Made by a program: the position numbers and the translations under genes
Origin: Planctomycetota bacterium
GTDB taxonomy: Bacteria; Planctomycetota; UBA1135; GCA-002686595
Direction of reading: 5' to 3'
NCBI GenBank assembly: GCA_016872795.1
Contig: VGYZ01000034.1
Location: 1 to 34,436 of the forward strand
Length of the DNA: 34,436 nt
The notes under the pieces: generated by a model
The model's input: only the letters and a program-made list of their open reading frames with translations
Told to the model about the DNA's origin: nothing
Databases searched by the model: none
In this document: in pieces, positions 24,384-34,436 of the stretch
Layout of the letters: each line of letters begins with the position of its first letter
Position numbering within the stretch: position 1 is the stretch's first letter

Positions 24384-24842
24384 CTACGGGACTCGTGGGG
24401 CAATGGACGGATTGAGCGTCAGGAACTCGCTCGCCCAGCGATAGCCCGCGAGGAGCTCGGGGCGCCGATCGCCCAGCAACACCAGCGCCGCATAGAGCGC
24501 CTCGACCGACGCCAGCCCGCGCGCTGGATCCGCGAAGGTCTTGCTGCGCCGCGGATAGGCGGTCTCGAGCGGCGGCAGGCGACGGCGCACGCACGCACCA
24601 TCGAGAGCACCGAGCAATGTCGGCAGGCGGCGCCACGCGCAGTCCAAGAGCAGCAGCGGTGCCCCTCGGTCGGTCGGGCGGATCGGGTCGCCCTCGGGAT
24701 GCAGCAGCACGCGTCCCCCCACCTCGACGCGCCGGCCGGGGTCGTAGGACACGAAACGAATCCCCCTCAGCCCGCGCAGGGGCGTCAGCGAGCACTTGGC
24801 GACGGACTCGCGCGGGTCTCGGACGATGAGGACGTCGATCAC
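24384..24842 (-). CDS. Tsr3-like (DUF367 / Ribo_biogen_C) putative rRNA aminocarboxypropyltransferase
   Basis: In eukaryotes and archaea, Tsr3 uses S-adenosylmethionine to add an aminocarboxypropyl group to a hypermodified uridine near the small-subunit P site. This 152-aa product matches that family along its C-terminal domain: LDCAWRRL (66-73; human VDCSWARL), RRLPPLETAYP (87-97), GLASVEALYAALVLLG (109-124; the CVEALAAA helix) and YRWASEFLTLN (134-144; WGHAFLALN). The N-terminal RLI-type metal-binding motif of archaeal forms is absent; the protein begins MIDVLIVRDPRESVAKCSLTPLRG. I chose GTG at 24842; in-frame upstream starts would run through the rpsG hairpin. No clear ribosome-binding site is visible, so the start is tentative. 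It lies between rpsG and the EF-G2-like gene. Family assignment is by recalled motifs; the bacterial function is unproven. Confidence 0.75.
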   Translation of the reverse strand: MIDVLIVRDPRESVAKCSLTPLRGLRGIRFVSYDPGRRVEVGGRVLLHPEGDPIRPTDRGAPLLLLDCAWRRLPTLLGALDGACVRRRLPPLETAYPRRSKTFADPARGLASVEALYAALVLLGDRRPELLAGYRWASEFLTLNPSIAPRVP

Positions 24843-24873
24843 GGGGAGCGGATGCGCGCGACGCGGGAGGCGG

Positions 24874-24918
24874 AAAGGGCTCGGCCCCGCATCGGCGGGT
24901 AGCCGGGCGGGGCCGAGC
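24874..24918 (-). terminator. Strong GC hairpin after rpsG
   Basis: On the minus strand, GCTCGGCCCCGC (24918-24907) pairs perfectly over 12 bp with GCGGGGCCGAGC (24890-24879). An inner CGGC / GCCG stem sits in the loop. Only CCCTTT follows, so it is a weak-tail terminator or attenuator. It begins 19 bases after the rpsG stop and separates rpsL-rpsG from the Tsr3-like and EF-G genes. Confidence 0.65.
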
Positions 24919-24937
24919 AGGGACGAACCAGCCGCGA

Positions 24938-25414
<477 letters not shown>

Positions 25415-25462
25415 CAGCGTGTTCCTAGGGGTCTGCGTGTGCGGAGGTGGCGGTGAGTCGCG

Positions 25463-25837
<375 letters not shown>

Positions 25838-25865
25838 AGGAAACTGTCAGGGAAATGGGGCGAGC

Positions 25866-25893
25866 ATTCTACGGGGCCCACGCTCGCGGTCAA
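25866..25893 (-). promoter_or_regulatory. Sigma70-type promoter for rpsL-rpsG
   Basis: On the minus strand, TTGACC (25893-25888, five of six) and TAGAAT (25871-25866, five of six) are separated by 16 bp, predicting a leader of about 20 nt. It lies in the 134-bp gap between rpoC and rpsL, so rpsL-rpsG need not depend on rpoBC transcription. Confidence 0.8.
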
Positions 25894-25917
25894 GCCTCGA
25901 GCTCGCCGTCGCGTGGG

Positions 25918-25949
25918 CCACCACGGAGCCCCGCAGGGGGTTCAGGTGG
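25918..25949 (-). terminator. Nested hairpin after rpoC
   Basis: CCACC and GGTGG enclose a CCCC / GGGG inner stem, about 23 bases after the rpoC stop and just upstream of the rpsL promoter. No T run follows. It may slow or end rpoBC transcription; the evidence is position and structure only. Confidence 0.4.
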
Positions 25950-25971
25950 GGTCTCGAAGGGCCTCCGCGGA

Positions 25972-30372
<4,401 letters not shown>

Positions 30373-30392
30373 GGTTCGACCTTCCTTCGCCC

Positions 30393-34103
<3,711 letters not shown>

Positions 34104-34436
34104 GGTCGTTTCACGCAAATGGGCGTCGGATGAAGCCGCGCGAGGGGGCGTGCGGGAGCGAGGGACTCGAGGGGACGACGCATAGGCTGACAACTCCCCG
34201 GGCGGGGTCCGTCAGCGATCGAAGAGAGGGTGCCGCTTGGGCGCGGGGCGACGGCGCGGTCCGCAGCGTGGGAGCGCAGCGGCGCCCCCCCCTGTGCAGG
34301 ATACGCAGTCAAGGACTTGCGGCGCGAGCGCTCGACGGAACACCACGGACGCCGCGCGAAGCGGCACCCGTGGGCCCGTGGAAACGTGGTGCGATGGAGG
34401 TAAGCACCAGCAGCCGAAGTTTCGGGGCGGATCAGG
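34104..34436 (-). promoter_or_regulatory. Non-coding region upstream of rpoB with a 13-bp hairpin
   Basis: No gene is visible in these 333 bases; the C-terminus of L7/L12 (rplL), the usual neighbour, does not appear in any minus-strand frame. The hairpin 34343-34373 has a 13-bp stem (two G-U pairs on the minus strand) and a TTCGC loop, without a T run. In E. coli the rplL-rpoB gap holds an attenuator and an RNase III site, and this may be an equivalent. A lone TTGACT (34312-34307) lacks a -10 partner. Start of rpoB transcription cannot be placed. Confidence 0.5.

Noticed and set aside
34307-34312. TTGACT as a -35 box for rpoB
   Set aside because: At 16-18 bp spacing the -10 position is all G and C. 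The nearby TATCCT is only 3 bp away and cannot pair with it.
34374-34436. The 3' end of rplL (L7/L12) at the right edge
   Set aside because: None of the three minus-strand frames gives the conserved L12 C-terminus, and stops occur early.

Overview
The window is a GC-rich bacterial chromosome segment that is almost entirely information-processing genes. It carries the left end of a dnaX / SRP RNA / tRNA / tadA block, a plus-strand pair (a transcarbamylase and dnaE), and then a minus-strand block of about 27 kb. That block holds the complete alpha, spc and S10 ribosomal-protein clusters, an EF-G paralogue, a Tsr3-like gene, rpsG, rpsL, rpoC and rpoB. No transposon, integrase, phage or CRISPR array is visible. 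The taxon cannot be fixed from the sequence alone. GC content, a missing rpmD (L30), an N-succinylornithine-type transcarbamylase and an EF-G of the mitochondrial EF-G2 / 'spd' kind would fit Planctomycetota or a neighbouring phylum; this is a low-confidence inference.

Positions 1-2467 (minus strand): a sigma70-like promoter (2439-2467) precedes tRNA-Arg(ACG). It is followed by tadA, tRNA-Ser(CGA), tRNA-Ser(GGA), a small SRP RNA (ffs, 1316-1443) and dnaX, which runs off the left edge. TadA deaminates A34 of exactly this tRNA-Arg, so enzyme and substrate sit side by side. The tadA / SRP RNA / dnaX order is also that of Bacillus subtilis.

Positions 2528-7157 (plus strand): an AOTCase/SOTCase-family carbamoyltransferase carries the residue (P96) that predicts N-succinylornithine as substrate. 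It is followed by dnaE with a complete PHP metal site.

Positions 7222-22222 (minus strand): a strong intrinsic terminator (7222-7261) ends the alpha cluster. In transcription order the genes are rpsJ, a 321-nt structured gap, rplC-rplD-rplW-rplB-rpsS-rplV-rpsC-rplP-rpmC-rpsQ-rplN-rplX-rplE-rpsN-rpsH-rplF-rplR-rpsE-rplO-secY-adk-infA-rpmJ-rpsM-rpsK-rpsD-rpoA-rplQ. rpmD and map are absent from their usual places. Many genes overlap by 1-4 bases. rpsJ has its own promoter (22194-22222) and a leader able to form alternative stems.

Positions 22273-25893 (minus strand): a good promoter (25866-25893) drives rpsL-rpsG, and a GC-rich hairpin follows rpsG. The place usually held by fusA and tuf holds instead a short Tsr3-like (DUF367) gene and a divergent EF-G lacking the translocation-critical domain IV histidine. 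This pair is the most unusual part of the window. Positions 25972-34103 are rpoC and rpoB; the last 333 bases upstream of rpoB contain a 13-bp hairpin and no gene.
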